Part shown: piece by piece, positions 4,784 to 6,317 of the stretch
Layout: each line of letters opens with the position of its first letter
Numbering within the stretch: position 1 is the first letter of the stretch
Assembly: GCA_015064195.1 (NCBI GenBank)
Contig: SVSO01000173.1
Location: forward strand, 1-6,317
DNA: 6,317 bases
Direction of reading: 5' to 3'
DNA from: Oscillospiraceae bacterium
GTDB lineage: Bacteria; Bacillota_A; Clostridia; Oscillospirales; CAG-272
The notes under the pieces: generated by a model
What the model saw: the letters and a program-made list of their open reading frames with translations, nothing else
The model's database searches: none
What the model was told of the DNA's origin: nothing
Position numbers and translations under genes: made by a program

Positions 4784-6317
4784 TAAAACCTATCTCGAAA
4801 ACAAATATCACCGGACGGATGAGCCCTTTGACGGATACCGCCGCCGGAATTATCACGGCTACGAATTCGATCCGGCCACCGGCCCGGACGATGGGCAGAT
4901 CGTGGAGGGACTGCGCGCGCTGTCCTCACAGCTTGCGGGGCTTCCCCACCCCGTCGCCAAGGCGAAAATGGTGGAATATGTGCTGGACAATACGCGCATC
5001 GATGTGAACGAGCACGACTGGTTCGTTGGCATTTATTCATGGGGGCGGCTGATCTATGTCCCCGTCTGCTACACATGGCAGGGCGAGATCTATACGCAGA
5101 AGATCCCCGAAACACTGGCAAAAATGAAGATGCTGGATGAAGCCAAGGCGTCGGTCATCTGGGCGGATTTTGACCATGTCGTGCCGGACTGGGAATCGCT
5201 GATGGAGCTGGGATTTCCCGGCATTCTGGCGCGTGCGCGGGAGTATCGCCGCCGTCGGGAGCAGGAGATGGGGCTGACGGATGCCCAGCGTGCCTATTTC
5301 GACGGCATCGAGATCACCTACGCCGCCATTCTCCGGCTGATCGACCGTCTGCATGATTACGCCCTGACAAAAACCCACGCCAAAGCCGCGAAGATCGCCG
5401 AATGCCTGCGTCATCTGCATGACGGAGCGCCCACGAACATCTATGAGGCGATGCAGCTCATCTACCTCTTTTTCATCATCTCGGACGGCATCGAATGCTA
5501 TCAGGTGCGCTCCCTCGGCAACGGGCTTGACCACACGCTCCTGCCCTTTTATCAGCGTGATCTGCAGTCCGGCACATTTTCGGCGGACGAGATCCGGGAG
5601 CTGCTGGGATATTTTCTCATGCAGTGGTCGGCCATCGGAAATGTGATGGGACAGCCGCTGTATCTGGGCGGCACGGATGAGCATGGCGGGACGAAATACA
5701 ATGCGCTGTCCCACGATATTCTGGATGTCTACCGCGCACTTGAAATTTTCGACCCTAAGATCCAGCTGAAAATCAACAAAAATACGCCCGACGAGGTGCT
5801 TGATAAGGTGCTTGGCATGATCCGCAAGGGACAGACCAGCTTTGTGTTCTGCTGTGAACCGGGCATGATCCGCGCCGCCATGGAATACGGTGCGACCTAT
5901 GACGAAGCCCGCACCATGGACATTCGCGGCTGTTACGAGACGGGCATCCGCGCAGCCGAGGTTTCCACCGGCACCGGCTACATCGATGCCCTCAAGCCGG
6001 TGGAGTATGCCCTTTCCAACGGCTGCGACCGGATGGCAGGACGGCAGATCGGCATCAAGACCGGCGAAATTTCCGAATTCCACACGTTTGAGGATTTCTA
6101 TGGGGCGGTGATTCGGCAGTGGGAATATCTCATCGAAGCCACCATGGAGATCGCCAACGCCTATGAGCCGTATTTATCCGAAATGAACCCGTCATCCATG
6201 TATTCGGCCACCATCGTGTCAAGCCTGAAAGCGGCCCGGGACGGCTATCAGGACGCGGTGAAATTCAACAATTCCGCGATGCTCAACTGCGGCTTTGCCA
6301 GCATGGTGGATTCCATT
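4758..6317 (+). CDS. Glycyl radical enzyme, pyruvate formate-lyase-like, Cys-x-Glu (eliminase-type) active site; 3' end outside window
   Basis: An uninterrupted frame of 520 codons that runs off the right edge. GREs form a 10-stranded barrel in which a C-terminal glycyl radical generates a thiyl radical on a catalytic Cys. Seen in order: W-F-V-G-I-Y near residue 90; D139-H140-V-V-P-D-W with L-G-F-P-G-I-L shortly after; N255-G-L-D-H-T-L-L-P-F-Y-Q-R-D-L, the conserved D-x-x-L-x-P-F-Y barrel motif; L-G-G-T-D-E-H-G-G with N-A-L-S; F-V-F-C365-C366-E-P; then D-I-R-G-C392-Y-E394, the catalytic Cys loop. Further on is an N-G-C-D-R-x-x-G-R-Q-I-G stretch typical of the family. C392 and E394 form the G-C-x-E signature of glycerol, diol, choline, hydroxyproline and isethionate enzymes; pyruvate formate-lyase has adjacent Cys-Cys instead. 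A radical dehydratase or lyase is therefore more likely. The glycyl-radical loop and the radical SAM activase should lie downstream. Its start overlaps the AraC-family gene by 26 bp, implying translational coupling. The substrate is unknown. Confidence 0.9.
   Translation, partial: MNFRNLWNDKTYLENKYHRTDEPFDGYRRRNYHGYEFDPATGPDDGQIVEGLRALSSQLAGLPHPVAKAKMVEYVLDNTRIDVNEHDWFVGIYSWGRLIYVPVCYTWQGEIYTQKIPETLAKMKMLDEAKASVIWADFDHVVPDWESLMELGFPGILARAREYRRRREQEMGLTDAQRAYFDGIEITYAAILRLIDRLHDYALTKTHAKAAKIAECLRHLHDGAPTNIYEAMQLIYLFFIISDGIECYQVRSLGNGLDHTLLPFYQRDLQSGTFSADEIRELLGYFLMQWSAIGNVMGQPLYLGGTDEHGGTKYNALSHDILDVYRALEIFDPKIQLKINKNTPDEVLDKVLGMIRKGQTSFVFCCEPGMIRAAMEYGATYDEARTMDIRGCYETGIRAAEVSTGTGYIDALKPVEYALSNGCDRMAGRQIGIKTGEISEFHTFEDFYGAVIRQWEYLIEATMEIANAYEPYLSEMNPSSMYSATIVSSLKAARDGYQDAVKFNNSAMLNCGFASMVDSI

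Noticed and set aside
5037..6083. 348-codon open frame on the minus strand
   Set aside because: It is antisense to the glycyl radical enzyme, whose plus frame carries clear catalytic and barrel motifs over the same bases.
1..6317. CRISPR array, insertion sequence or phage genes
   Set aside because: No regularly spaced repeats, transposase motifs or terminal inverted repeats were seen on either strand.

Overview
The window looks like chromosomal DNA from an anaerobic Gram-positive bacterium, probably a gut-type member of class Clostridia (Bacillota). This is an inference from four things: strong GGAGG-type ribosome binding sites, two lipoprotein solute-binding proteins with Gly/Ser/Thr/Asp-rich linkers after the lipobox Cys, an AraC-family regulator, and an oxygen-sensitive glycyl radical enzyme. 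Base composition is fairly GC-rich with GC-rich third codon positions. That produces long antisense open frames, which I treat as shadows.

Layout. (1) Positions 1-389, +: the C-terminal end of an alpha-galactosidase-like glycoside hydrolase, cut by the window edge. (2) Positions 409-1914, +: a solute-binding lipoprotein (SBP1), 19 bp downstream and probably in the same operon, followed by an intrinsic terminator. (3) Positions 1915-2310: no conventional gene, but a near-consensus + strand promoter sits between two terminators and could drive a short RNA. Two tiny open frames lie downstream of it. (4) Positions 2311-3774, -: a second solute-binding lipoprotein (SBP2). It is paralogous to SBP1, convergent with it, and ends in a very strong terminator. 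(5) Positions 3775-3976: a divergent regulatory region with one good promoter on each strand, a 10-bp palindrome in the SBP2 leader, and imperfect direct repeats 44 bp apart. (6) Positions 3977-4783, +: an AraC-family regulator. (7) Positions 4758 to the window end, +: a pyruvate formate-lyase-like glycyl radical enzyme (GRE). It overlaps the regulator gene by 26 bp and runs off the right edge, so only 520 N-terminal codons are visible.

Reading as a system (inference): this is a carbohydrate-responsive accessory locus. The hydrolase and SBP1 would release and capture a (galacto)oligosaccharide or glycoside. The AraC regulator sits divergently from SBP2 and is translationally coupled to the GRE, which suggests it senses a sugar-like ligand and controls both SBP2 and the GRE. 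The GRE carries a Cys-x-Glu active-site motif (C392, E394) typical of the radical eliminase/dehydratase branch rather than true pyruvate formate-lyase. It also has an unusual Cys-Cys where many relatives carry Asn-Asp. Its substrate cannot be named from sequence. No ABC permease, ATPase or GRE-activating enzyme is visible in the window. The GRE is the best candidate for undescribed chemistry here.
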